From CAYWNK01 sp047639615 (GTDB lineage: Bacteria; Planctomycetota; UBA1135; GCA-002686595), in assembly GCA_047639615.1 (NCBI GenBank), contig JBLIOL010000299.1, positions 1 through 6,667 of the forward strand: 6,667 nucleotides of DNA, in the 5' to 3' direction. The notes below the pieces were generated by a model, which searched no databases, was not told the origin of the DNA, and was given only the letters and a program-made list of their open reading frames with translations. Every line of letters begins with the position of its first letter. The stretch's first letter is position 1. The translations under genes were made by a program, and so were the position numbers. Positions 1-6,040 of the stretch are shown piece by piece.

Positions 1-57
1 CCCATAGTGGTGGCTATTTGGGGATTCTGGCAACGCAGCCAGGCGCTTCGTGGGAGC

Positions 58-80
58 CGAGCGACAAGTCGCTGTTTTTA
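58..80 (+). terminator. Possible intrinsic terminator on the plus strand
   Basis: A short perfect inverted repeat (AGCGA, loop CAAG, TCGCT, positions 60-73) is followed after one base by TTTTT (75-79). In this orientation it would end a plus-strand transcript entering from the left, outside the window. It does not have the right polarity for the minus-strand secreted-protein gene that ends at 90, since no T run follows the stem on that strand. The stem is only five pairs (six with a two-base loop), so this is a weak call. Confidence 0.3.
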
Positions 81-89
81 AGCGGGCTG

Positions 90-1094
90 CTAGCGGTTCA
101 GCGAGATCTGGTCGGTGCTGAACAGACCGCTGGTGTCCTCAACGGAGACTGCCAGGACAGCCTGGAAGTCTTCGAGAATCACCGGCAACGGGGTGCGCAG
201 AACCAGGCCGGCGGGGCCAGCGTGATCCAGAATGAAAAAGTCGCGCAAGCGGCTGAAGCTCAGGGGCTGCAGGTTCACGGAGAGCTGCAGGGTGCCCAGG
301 TTGATGTCGCTGAAGCCGTCCGGGTCGGAGATCTCAAGCCAGATGTAGCCGAGGGGATCGCGACGCAGGTCGATCGTCGGGCCGTGCACGTTCTGGTTAC
401 CCGTGTGATTGATGACGGCCACGGAGTCGATGTCCGCGTTACCGTCCACGCCACCGCTATCCCAGATGGTCACGAAGCGCGTGTCCACTTCGTTGCCCGC
501 GATCAGGTCCACGAGACGCACGAACTCAATGGCGTTCAGGTCGACCAAGCCCATGGAAACCAGGGGATGATCGTGGAGGTCAGCCAGGTCGAAGGCCTCG
601 CCGCCGGCCAACACCGGGTTCAAAGGGTCGATGCTGTTCGTGTCCACGTTCGCCACGGGCGGAACCATACCGGTGAGACCGGAGTAGGAGCCCCAGGGCA
701 GCAGCTCGAAGGAGCTCGCGAACGGGCCTTGCGGGCCGTCGTAACGCATAGGGAAACGGGCGAAGTCCACACCGTTGGAGGAGACGTCGACCATGGCCAT
801 CTCGGGAAAGATCAGGCCACCAAACTCGAAGCCGTTCTCGTAGACGATGAAGTCAGCGCCCGGACCGTCGGTCAGGGTGACGTCGAAGTCCAAGGTCACG
901 TCGCCGCCTGTGCCGAGGGTCAGCACGTGGGTGCCGGCTCCGCCGCGGGGGCCGCCCAGGATCAGGGCCGGGTCAAAGAGGCCGCTGCCACCGCCTTGGT
1001 TGAAGGACACCACGCTGGTGGCGTACTCCACTTGGGCTGAAGCAGAGATGGAGAGAGAGAGGGTGCCCAGGATGGGCAGAAGTAGCTTTCGCAT
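90..1094 (-). CDS. Secreted or cell-surface protein under cobalamin riboswitch control
   Basis: The gene encodes 334 residues. The N-terminus is a textbook Sec signal peptide: positive MRK, a hydrophobic Leu/Ile/Ser stretch, and an ASA-Q cleavage site near residues 18-21. The mature protein is rich in Gly, Asp and Val and looks all-beta. It contains HVLTLGTGGDVTLDF (56-70), a DGPGADFIVYEN block (76-87), VDVSSNGVDF (102-111), an acidic DGNADID loop (217-223) that could bind calcium, and DSVAVIN (223-229). From about 240 a second, Ig-like segment includes ISDPDGFSDINLG. No transmembrane helix, LPXTG or PEP-CTERM tail is seen. From memory, this block pattern resembles proteins loosely annotated 'cell surface protein' in planctomycete and deltaproteobacterial genomes, some near B12 uptake genes; I cannot verify that here. 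ATG at 1094 is preferred over an in-frame GTG at 1178 because it starts the signal peptide directly. No Shine-Dalgarno sequence precedes it. The riboswitch about 160 bases upstream on the same strand implies repression by cobalamin. A direct role in corrinoid capture is inference. Confidence 0.85.
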   Translation of the reverse strand: MRKLLLPILGTLSLSISASAQVEYATSVVSFNQGGGSGLFDPALILGGPRGGAGTHVLTLGTGGDVTLDFDVTLTDGPGADFIVYENGFEFGGLIFPEMAMVDVSSNGVDFARFPMRYDGPQGPFASSFELLPWGSYSGLTGMVPPVANVDTNSIDPLNPVLAGGEAFDLADLHDHPLVSMGLVDLNAIEFVRLVDLIAGNEVDTRFVTIWDSGGVDGNADIDSVAVINHTGNQNVHGPTIDLRRDPLGYIWLEISDPDGFSDINLGTLQLSVNLQPLSFSRLRDFFILDHAGPAGLVLRTPLPVILEDFQAVLAVSVEDTSGLFSTDQISLNR

Positions 1095-1252
1095 GAAACT
1101 CGATAGGGTGGTTGCCCTCGACGTTCGCGCGCGTCGGAAGGCGGCCTTTAGGAATGAAATCCACGGACAGGCCTCCACCGACGCGGATGCAGCCCTCTGG
1201 GCATGCCTCCGGCGGCTACGAGGATCCTTATCGCGAGGACTCGTGCGCTAGG
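1095..1252 (-). promoter_or_regulatory. Leader between the riboswitch and the start codon (expression platform region)
   Basis: This stretch of roughly 158 bases separates the riboswitch 3' boundary from the ATG. On the minus strand it can form a seven-pair hairpin with one bulged base (GCA-U-GCCC, loop AGA, GGGCUGC; plus coordinates 1189-1206). No T run follows it, so it is not a classical intrinsic terminator. GGCCU and AGGCC further downstream (about 1145-1175) could also pair. I cannot tell whether control is by terminator, start-site sequestration or Rho. The leader stays open in frame with the gene from a GTG at 1178, but I do not think that segment is translated. Confidence 0.4.
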
Positions 1253-1425
1253 CTCCGGTCAGGTCTTCTGACTCGCGACTCAAACCCCGAGGCGCCCCTT
1301 CCCGCACCCGTGAAGGAACAGTGGTTACTGGCGATCGAGTTGTCGCTCACAGCGGCGGGACCGTGATGGATTTGCACCATACTTCCCTTGGCCGGAGATG
1401 CACGGGTTGTAGCAACACAGCCCCT
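1250..1425 (-). ncRNA. Cobalamin (B12) riboswitch
   Basis: Read on the minus strand, the conserved blocks appear in the correct order: AAGGGAA (1383-1389), GGTGCAAATCC (1368-1378), GGTCCCGCCGCTGT (1349-1362), CCACTG (1319-1324), GGGAAGGGGCGCC (1291-1303) and the B12 box GAGTCAGAAGACCTGACC (1257-1274). These match the class-I cobalamin riboswitch consensus (AGGGAA, GGTGnAAnTCC, CnGnCCCGCnACTGT, GCCACTG, GGGAAGGCG, AGTCAGGAGACCTGCC) with few changes: G for A in GCCGCTGT, A for G in the B12 box, and GACC for GCC at its end. Such RNAs bind adenosyl- or methylcobalamin and usually turn expression off. The outer P1 helix is uncertain: CTCCGG (minus strand, 1392-1397) can pair with CCGGAG (1253-1258), but it lies closer to AGGGAA than usual, so the 5' boundary is approximate. 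The switch lies downstream of the methyltransferase stop and upstream of the secreted-protein gene, which is its only visible target. Confidence 0.93.
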
Positions 1426-1496
1426 GCGTTGGGCGAATTTTCACCGCAAAGCCCCGTGCTGAGCCCAATGCCCCAATTCGGGCACTCCGAACCGGT

Positions 1497-2237
1497 CTAC
1501 TCGGCGCGGGCGAGGAGCAGTTGACGCTCCGCTTCGGAATCAAAGGCAGCACCCGCAAAGCTCCCAAAGGTGCTCAGCACGGAAATACCGCGGCTCCCCA
1601 GCAGTTCCGCCATCTCCGCGGGCTCATACATACGCACATCTTCGCGCCAACTATGGACGCGCCCATCGGGGTGCTCCAAGCGCACCTCCTTGGTCACCCG
1701 ACGGCCCCCCTCCTCCAGCGCACGCCGCTCGATCAGGCGCGCCCCGCCCTGCTCGCGTTCCGACTCCGGCACCAGGCCGGCGCGAATGCGCGCGGGGTTC
1801 ATCAGGTCCATCACGAGGAATCCGCCGGGCCGCAAGACACGCGCAATGCCGTCCAATACCTCGCCGTCGCCAGCCTCTCCGAAGTAGCCAAAGGAGCTGA
1901 AGAGGTTAGCCAAGGAATCGAAGGAGTCCGCCCCATAGGGCAGCTTGCGGGCATCTCCGCGCAAGAGCCGCCCGTCCAGGCGCTCGCCCTCGGGCAACCC
2001 GCTGGCCTGCACCAAGAGCTCCTCAGAGAGATCTAGCCCGAACACATCCAAGCCTGCCTGAGCCATTGCCAAGCTGTGCCGCCCGAACCCGCAGCACAGA
2101 TCCAGGGTGCGCCCCTGCAGCCCCTGCTCCACGAGCCAGTTCACCTCCGCACGGGCCGATGCCAGGTCTCGATGGGGATAGACCTCGCGATAGTCAGCCT
2201 TGAAGGCTGTCACGTACCAGGGTTCGATGTTTTTCAT
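1497..2237 (-). CDS. Class I SAM-dependent methyltransferase
   Basis: A 246-residue cytoplasmic enzyme with the Rossmann-like S-adenosylmethionine fold. Motif I is LDLCCGFGRHS (45-55), with the Gly-rich loop that holds the cofactor. GLDLS (67-71) has the acidic residue at the end of strand 2 that would bind the ribose. GDARKLP (94-100) is the adenine-pocket motif, FDSLANLFSSFGYF (106-119) the motif IV region, and VLRPGGFLVMDLMNP (134-148) the post-I/strand 5 block. The N-terminal WYVTAFKADYREVYPHRD pattern and the NLFSSFGYF stretch are typical of a family usually annotated only as 'class I SAM-dependent methyltransferase'; the substrate is not evident. ATG at 2237 is chosen over an in-frame GTG at 2288 because the family N-terminus begins near it. 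No Shine-Dalgarno sequence is visible; the start is preceded by CAGCCCCC. The gene diverges from the dGTPase-like gene and is followed on its own strand by the cobalamin riboswitch. I see no evidence that it is B12-dependent itself. Confidence 0.9.
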   Translation of the reverse strand: MKNIEPWYVTAFKADYREVYPHRDLASARAEVNWLVEQGLQGRTLDLCCGFGRHSLAMAQAGLDVFGLDLSEELLVQASGLPEGERLDGRLLRGDARKLPYGADSFDSLANLFSSFGYFGEAGDGEVLDGIARVLRPGGFLVMDLMNPARIRAGLVPESEREQGGARLIERRALEEGGRRVTKEVRLEHPDGRVHSWREDVRMYEPAEMAELLGSRGISVLSTFGSFAGAAFDSEAERQLLLARAE

Positions 2238-2326
2238 GGGGGCTGGACCAATAGGTAGGTCTGCGGCGCAGGATAGAGATCGAACCACGACACCGCCGCA
2301 ACTCTGGGCCGGTTTCCTGGGAACCT
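2238..2326. promoter_or_regulatory. Divergent intergenic region between the methyltransferase and dGTPase-like genes
   Basis: This 89-base spacer must hold promoters for both divergent genes, unless one is read from further upstream. I could not identify a convincing -35/-10 pair on either strand, nor a strong ribosome binding site. GGGAA lies just before the plus-strand ATG at 2327 but is a poor, closely spaced match. Calling the region regulatory rests on gene arrangement only. Confidence 0.35.
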
Positions 2327-3517
2327 ATGGGATCACAAACCTGGATCGATCGCGCGGCTAAGGAAGACCGCGAAGCCCGTCAGCTCGCCCCCTACGGCTT
2401 CCCCAGCGCCAATTCCGCTGGGCGCGCCTTTACCGAGCCGAAGGACCGCCTGCGCACGGAGTTCGAGCGCGACCGCGACCGCATCCTGCACAGCACCGCC
2501 TTCCGGCGCCTGATGTACAAGACCCAGGTCTTCCTCAACGAAGAGGGCGACCACAACCGCACGCGCCTCTCCCACAGCCTGGAGGTCAGCCAGGTGGCGC
2601 GCAGCCTGGGCTCGAGCCTGGGCCTCAACGAGCACCTGTGCGAGGTGCTCGCACTCTCCCACGACCTCGGCCACCCGCCCTTCGGCCACCGCGGCGAGGT
2701 CGCCCTCGACGAACTGTTAAAGGACGCCGGCGGCTTCCGCCACAACGCCCAGGTGCTGCGCGTGGTCGACCAACTGGAACGCCGCTCGCCCGCCTACCCG
2801 GGCCTCAACCTCACGCGCGAAGTACGCGAGTCGCTGCTCAAGCACGAGACCGATCAGGACTGGCCCCGGGACTTCCTGCCGCGCCCCGCTCACCCGATCC
2901 TCGAAGCCCAGGCCGTCGATCTAGCCGACTCCACCGCTTACAACAAGCACGACCTGGAGGACGGCCTGCGCGCGGGCATGTTCAGCTGGGACGAACTGCA
3001 CGACGAGGTCGAGCTCTGGCGCTCCGCTTGCGCAGTCGTGGAAGATTCCCACCCCGGCTTCCTGGCCGGAACGGACGACACCAACCTGCGCGTGGTGCGC
3101 GTCACAAACCAGCTCATGGGTCTGTGCATCGACGACCTGCTCCAAACCAGCAGCAAAGCCCTAGCCCTCGCCGCCCCCACAGACCCCGTCGCCGCCCAAG
3201 AATGCCCGCGTATGCTCATCCGGCACAGCGAGCTATTCGGCCCGCAAGTCGCGGAGCTAGCGCGCTTCCTGCACCGCCGCTTCTACCGCCACGAACACCT
3301 CCAGCGCTTCCTGGTCTACGCGCACAATGTGCTCGAGGGCCTAGTGCAAGCCTACCGCGCCAAGCCCGAGGAACTCGCACCCTGGTACCTGCAATGGTCC
3401 GAGCAAGTTGGTCTCGAGCGCGCCGTATGCGACTACGTGGCCGGCATGACCGACCGCTTCGCACAGGACGAATTCGCACGCCTCGTAGGCGAGCTACCCA
3501 GAGGATTTCTGCGCTAG
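2327..3517 (+). CDS. dgt: Deoxyguanosinetriphosphate triphosphohydrolase-like protein (HD domain dNTPase)
   Basis: A 396-residue cytoplasmic metal-dependent hydrolase of the dGTPase family, which releases the deoxynucleoside and inorganic tripolyphosphate from dNTPs and so helps control dNTP pools. Motifs occur in family order: RDRILHSTAFRRLMYKTQVF (49-68), GDHNRTRLSHSLEV (74-87) with the first metal histidine H83, SHDLGHPPFGH (111-121) with the H112/D113 pair that names the HD domain, GGFRHNAQ.LR (135-145), GLNLTREV (159-166), and DLADSTAYNKHDLEDGL (198-214) with the fourth ligand D201. All expected metal ligands are present, and the length is normal for the shorter bacterial dGTPase-like class. 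Whether it prefers dGTP or acts on several dNTPs cannot be read from sequence. ATG at 2327 sits at a typical distance before the first conserved block. Its last 24 bases overlap, tail to tail, the end of the small membrane-protein gene on the other strand. Confidence 0.95.
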   Translation: MGSQTWIDRAAKEDREARQLAPYGFPSANSAGRAFTEPKDRLRTEFERDRDRILHSTAFRRLMYKTQVFLNEEGDHNRTRLSHSLEVSQVARSLGSSLGLNEHLCEVLALSHDLGHPPFGHRGEVALDELLKDAGGFRHNAQVLRVVDQLERRSPAYPGLNLTREVRESLLKHETDQDWPRDFLPRPAHPILEAQAVDLADSTAYNKHDLEDGLRAGMFSWDELHDEVELWRSACAVVEDSHPGFLAGTDDTNLRVVRVTNQLMGLCIDDLLQTSSKALALAAPTDPVAAQECPRMLIRHSELFGPQVAELARFLHRRFYRHEHLQRFLVYAHNVLEGLVQAYRAKPEELAPWYLQWSEQVGLERAVCDYVAGMTDRFAQDEFARLVGELPRGFLR

Positions 3518-3736
3518 CTTCACCGCGATCCAAGCAAGCCCCGCGCTGACCAATAGCCAGCGTACAGCGCGGTTACGGTAAGCCTGTGCAGGCTCCGGTA
3601 CGGGCCCGGATATAGGCCCGGATATAGGCCCGGATATAGGCTTCGTTGCAGGCTCATGCCCCTCGCCACGCAGGCCACCGAAGAGCGGCTCCACGTGATC
3701 GTCGTCAGGCCGCGGTTTCCATTCGGGGCTGCTCAT
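3494..3736 (-). CDS. Small single-pass membrane protein at the end of the ABC operon
   Basis: An 80-residue protein with no family I recognise. The N-terminal half is hydrophilic (MSSPEWKPRPDDDHVEPLFG). The middle is a Pro/Gly linker with three exact PISG repeats (34-45) followed by PVPEP. The C-terminus is one hydrophobic helix, about AVRWLLVSAGLAWIAVKLA (57-75), ending in a short basic tail. This resembles a C-tail-anchored protein with the N-terminal part probably cytosolic. The ATG shares its A with the permease TGA stop (TGATG), which is strong evidence for translational coupling and for this being a real gene. Upstream codons in the same frame run antisense-like through the permease gene and should not be included. 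No Shine-Dalgarno sequence is visible. It may be an accessory subunit of the transporter, but this is inferred from position only. Confidence 0.72.
   Translation of the reverse strand: MSSPEWKPRPDDDHVEPLFGGLRGEGHEPATKPISGPISGPISGPVPEPAQAYRNRAVRWLLVSAGLAWIAVKLAQKSSG
3603..3641. repeat. 12-bp in-frame tandem repeat (three exact units plus a 3-base partial)
   Basis: The unit GGCCCGGATATA on the plus strand occurs exactly three times (3603-3614, 3615-3626, 3627-3638) and is followed by GGC of a fourth. On the coding (minus) strand each unit encodes Pro-Ile-Ser-Gly within the linker of the small membrane protein. Because the unit length is a multiple of three, gain or loss of units would lengthen or shorten the linker without breaking the frame. 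The identical codon use in all copies suggests recent slippage expansion. Confidence 0.9.
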
Positions 3737-5088
3737 CAGGTCGAGTTGTAGCGGCGTCGGAAGAGGACCACGCTGATCAGAATGAAGGCGCTGGCATAGC
3801 CTAGCAAGACAACGATCTTGGGCAGAATGCCATCCAATTCGCCCGTGGCGAAGAGCCCCTTCCCGTACCAGAGCGCGCCGTGATAGGCGTCCATAGCCCA
3901 GGCCGTGACAGTGAAGTTGCCCAGGAACTGGAACCAATCCGGCGTGACCTCGCGCGGGAACCAAGCTCCGCCGACTGCACTCATCAACAGGATGATGACC
4001 GTGGAGATACCCTCCAACTGCTTGCGCGTGCGGCAAGCGGTAGCGAAGACCATGCCCATGGCGCCCACCGCTAGGCACAGGGCCAGGGAGGTCACGACCA
4101 GAGGCACGAGATGCTGCCCGACGGGTACATCGAAGGCGATCCAGCCAAAGAGGAAGAGCGACAGCAATTGAAAGCTGCCCACCACCACCATGAATCCGTA
4201 CTTGGCGAAGAGCAGGGCCAGCCCGCCCGCCGGTGAGAGGCGCAAGCGCAGCAGTGCACCCGAGGCTTCCTCATCCAGCAGCCCGCCACCGGCGGCCACC
4301 AGGTTGAACATCAGCATCATCACCGCCATGGCCGCAAAGGCATGGCTCGAACCAGCCGAAGGCGGCGGGCCGTCATCCGCTTCAGCACCGGCGCTGACCA
4401 CATCCTCCGCTACGACGCCGAGCAAGCCCGGTCCCTCGCCGAGGAAATCGAAGCCTCCGAGCCCACCACCGGCCTCAGGGTTCTGGGCGCTGTCCGCATC
4501 CGCCGGCATGCTCGAGAACAACTGGTCGAAGCTCCCCCAGGTGGATTCCATCAGCTGCTCAGCGCGTTTCAGGCCCGCGTCCGGAACTCCCAGCATGCCC
4601 ACCACGGAGCGCATCAGCGCCGGGCCGCCCAGCTCCAAGTTAACCTGCGCCAGAGCGAACATCAGGTTGCCCGAGATGACCTGCTGTGAGATGTAGGAGG
4701 CCTGGTCCTGCAGCAGCCGCGTCTCGGGAATGCTGCCCGATAGAAGCTCTGCACCGAAGCCCTCCGGGATCACCAGCGCCGCCGGCGCATCGCCGTTGCG
4801 CACCGCTCCGCGGGCCTCTTCCATGAGCGTGATGCGCAGGCCATCGCCGCCCTGCAAGGCTTCGATCAGCTTGGCAGAAGCCTCGCTATGGTCGTCGTCT
4901 TGGATCAGCAGCCGCACCTTCGGCAAGGCGCCACCGCCCCCACCGCCGCCGCCCATCATGGAGCTCATGGCCGAGCCCATGACTGTCGCCAGCAGCACCG
5001 GCAGCAGAACAGTCAGCATGACCGCTACCTTGTCCCGGAAGAACAAGCGCAGATCCTTGCCTATCAACGTCAGTATGGTGTTCAGCAT
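3736..5088 (-). CDS. ABC-2 type transporter permease
   Basis: A 450-residue inner-membrane permease, partner of the adjacent ATPase. The layout is that of the ABC-2 family with a large extracytoplasmic loop: an N-terminal KDLRLFFRDK segment, TM1 at about 22-42, a non-membrane domain at about 55-248, then five hydrophobic segments at about 250-271, 290-316, 326-350, 357-376 and 423-444. The stretch EEASGALLRLRLSPAGG (273-289) corresponds to the cytoplasmic coupling region before the second core helix. GGAWFPREVTPDWFQFLGNF.V.WAMDAY (373-402) is a characteristic ABC-2 motif. Odd features are eight consecutive glycines directly after TM1 (46-53) and a Gly/Asp/Pro-rich low-complexity segment at about 196-248. 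The start ATG shares its A with the ATPase TAA stop (TAATG), and GGGAG sits six bases upstream, the best Shine-Dalgarno match in the window. Export of a drug, lipid or polymer is typical of the family; the substrate is unknown. Confidence 0.93.
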   Translation of the reverse strand: MLNTILTLIGKDLRLFFRDKVAVMLTVLLPVLLATVMGSAMSSMMGGGGGGGGALPKVRLLIQDDDHSEASAKLIEALQGGDGLRITLMEEARGAVRNGDAPAALVIPEGFGAELLSGSIPETRLLQDQASYISQQVISGNLMFALAQVNLELGGPALMRSVVGMLGVPDAGLKRAEQLMESTWGSFDQLFSSMPADADSAQNPEAGGGLGGFDFLGEGPGLLGVVAEDVVSAGAEADDGPPPSAGSSHAFAAMAVMMLMFNLVAAGGGLLDEEASGALLRLRLSPAGGLALLFAKYGFMVVVGSFQLLSLFLFGWIAFDVPVGQHLVPLVVTSLALCLAVGAMGMVFATACRTRKQLEGISTVIILLMSAVGGAWFPREVTPDWFQFLGNFTVTAWAMDAYHGALWYGKGLFATGELDGILPKIVVLLGYASAFILISVVLFRRRYNST

Positions 5089-5942
5089 TACTCGCTCCCG
5101 TCCCGCAGGTCTTTGCCGGTCAGGGCTAGGAAAATCGACTCGAGGTCAGGTGTTTCGCTGCCACACTCAACCTCGAAACCGTGTTCGCGCAAGAGGGCCG
5201 TTGCCGCCTGCATGTCTGTGTTCTGTGCTAACTCCAAGGTGCGCGACTCGCCGGCCTTGGCCGCCTGTGCCGCGTGTAACTCGGCTAGAGTGCCCGCCGC
5301 CACCAGGCGGCCTTCGTCCATGACGACGATACGATCACAGAGTCGCTCCACTTCGCCCATCAGGTGCGTTGTGTAGACCAGCGTCACCTGGCCGCGCAGG
5401 CCCTCGATCATCTCGAAGAGATGGTTGCGCGACTGCGGGTCAACCCCCGCGGTCGGCTCGTCTAGGAAGACCAGCTCCGGCTCGTGCAGCAGTGCGGAGA
5501 CGAGGTTCAAGCGGCGTTTCATGCCTCCAGAAAACTCCCCCACGCGACTGCGCCGGCGATCCTCCAGGCCCGCGGCCTGCAGTGCCCAATTCACCCGCTC
5601 GCCGAGGCGCGTGCCCCGCAAGCCATAGATCTTGCCCAGAAACTCCAGGTTCTCGGCCGCGCTGAGCTCGTCGTACAAGGCGATCTCTTGGGGCACCAGT
5701 CCGATGCGCTGGCGCAGCTCGGAGCCCTGCGTGGCCGGATCCAAACCCAGCACCCGCACCTGGCCCTGGGTGGGTGCGAGCAAGGTGGCTAGCACCTGAA
5801 TCGTGGTGGTCTTGCCGGCGCCATTGGGGCCTAAGAGCCCCAGGAACTCGTGCTTGGCTACGTCGATGTCGAGTTCGTCCACGGCCCGGCGCTCCCCGAA
5901 GGAGCGCACGAGACCGCGCACGAAGATGGCTGATTCATTCAT
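5088..5942 (-). CDS. ABC transporter ATP-binding protein (ABC-2 exporter type)
   Basis: A 284-residue cytoplasmic ATPase that would drive the permease encoded next. All nucleotide-binding elements are intact: Walker A GPNGAGKTT (38-46), Q-loop glutamine in LVPQE (Q85), signature FSGGMKRR (137-144), Walker B LVFLDEP (157-163) with catalytic E162, D-loop AGVDP (165-169) and switch histidine in TTHLM (H193). The sequence resembles the NatA/CcmA-like export ATPases (a 'daunorubicin-type' annotation would be common). It has an ordinary C-terminal extension after about 225, ending in a DLESIFLALTGKDL segment typical of these proteins. ATG at 5942 is preferred over an in-frame TTG at 6008, since the ABC fold begins within a few residues of it and the upstream 22 codons give a basic Pro/Ala-rich stretch. 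It is preceded by a pyrimidine-rich CCTCCCTCCTCCCACC instead of a Shine-Dalgarno sequence. First gene of the three-gene operon; divergent from the RNase III gene. Confidence 0.95.
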   Translation of the reverse strand: MNESAIFVRGLVRSFGERRAVDELDIDVAKHEFLGLLGPNGAGKTTTIQVLATLLAPTQGQVRVLGLDPATQGSELRQRIGLVPQEIALYDELSAAENLEFLGKIYGLRGTRLGERVNWALQAAGLEDRRRSRVGEFSGGMKRRLNLVSALLHEPELVFLDEPTAGVDPQSRNHLFEMIEGLRGQVTLVYTTHLMGEVERLCDRIVVMDEGRLVAAGTLAELHAAQAAKAGESRTLELAQNTDMQAATALLREHGFEVECGSETPDLESIFLALTGKDLRDGSE

Positions 5943-5979
5943 GGTGGGAGGAGGGAGGACCAGAGCCGGAGCCCTTGCG

Positions 5980-6008
5980 CGTATCCTCTTGTGCACTCCA
6001 GAGGCCAA
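5980..6008 (-). promoter_or_regulatory. Candidate promoter of the ABC operon
   Basis: On the minus strand, TTGGCC (6003-6008) and GATACG (5980-5985) are separated by 17 bases and lie about 40 bases before the ATPase start. The -35 matches TTGACA in four of six positions, but the -10 is weak (three of six). The placement is reasonable in a 98-base divergent spacer (5943-6040), yet the match could be chance. No convincing plus-strand promoter for the RNase III gene was found in the same spacer. Confidence 0.22.
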
Positions 6009-6040
6009 ACCCTTCAGTCCAACTTGGTCTTTCTGCTCCC

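Noticed and set aside
18..1040. Long plus-strand open frame (340 codons)
   Set aside because: It is the antisense of the secreted-protein gene; its translation is His/Val/Gln-rich with no domain, while the minus strand has a signal peptide and a riboswitch.
1095..1178. GTG at 1178 as start of the secreted protein
   Set aside because: It would bury the signal peptide behind 28 Arg-rich residues and start inside the riboswitch leader.
1430..1480. Promoter for the riboswitch transcript (TTGGGC ... GAAAAT)
   Set aside because: The spacer is about 20 bases and the -35 match is poor; not better than chance.
1469..1484. Palindrome TGCCC/GGGCA as terminator of the methyltransferase gene
   Set aside because: Only five pairs and no T run on the minus strand; too weak to call.
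2638..3549. 303-codon plus-strand frame inside the dGTPase gene
   Set aside because: Arg/Pro-rich shadow in another frame of a gene with complete family motifs.
3737..4078. N-terminal extension of the small membrane protein to 194 residues
   Set aside because: The added residues are an out-of-frame reading of the permease gene; the ATG at 3736 overlapping the permease stop is the sensible start.
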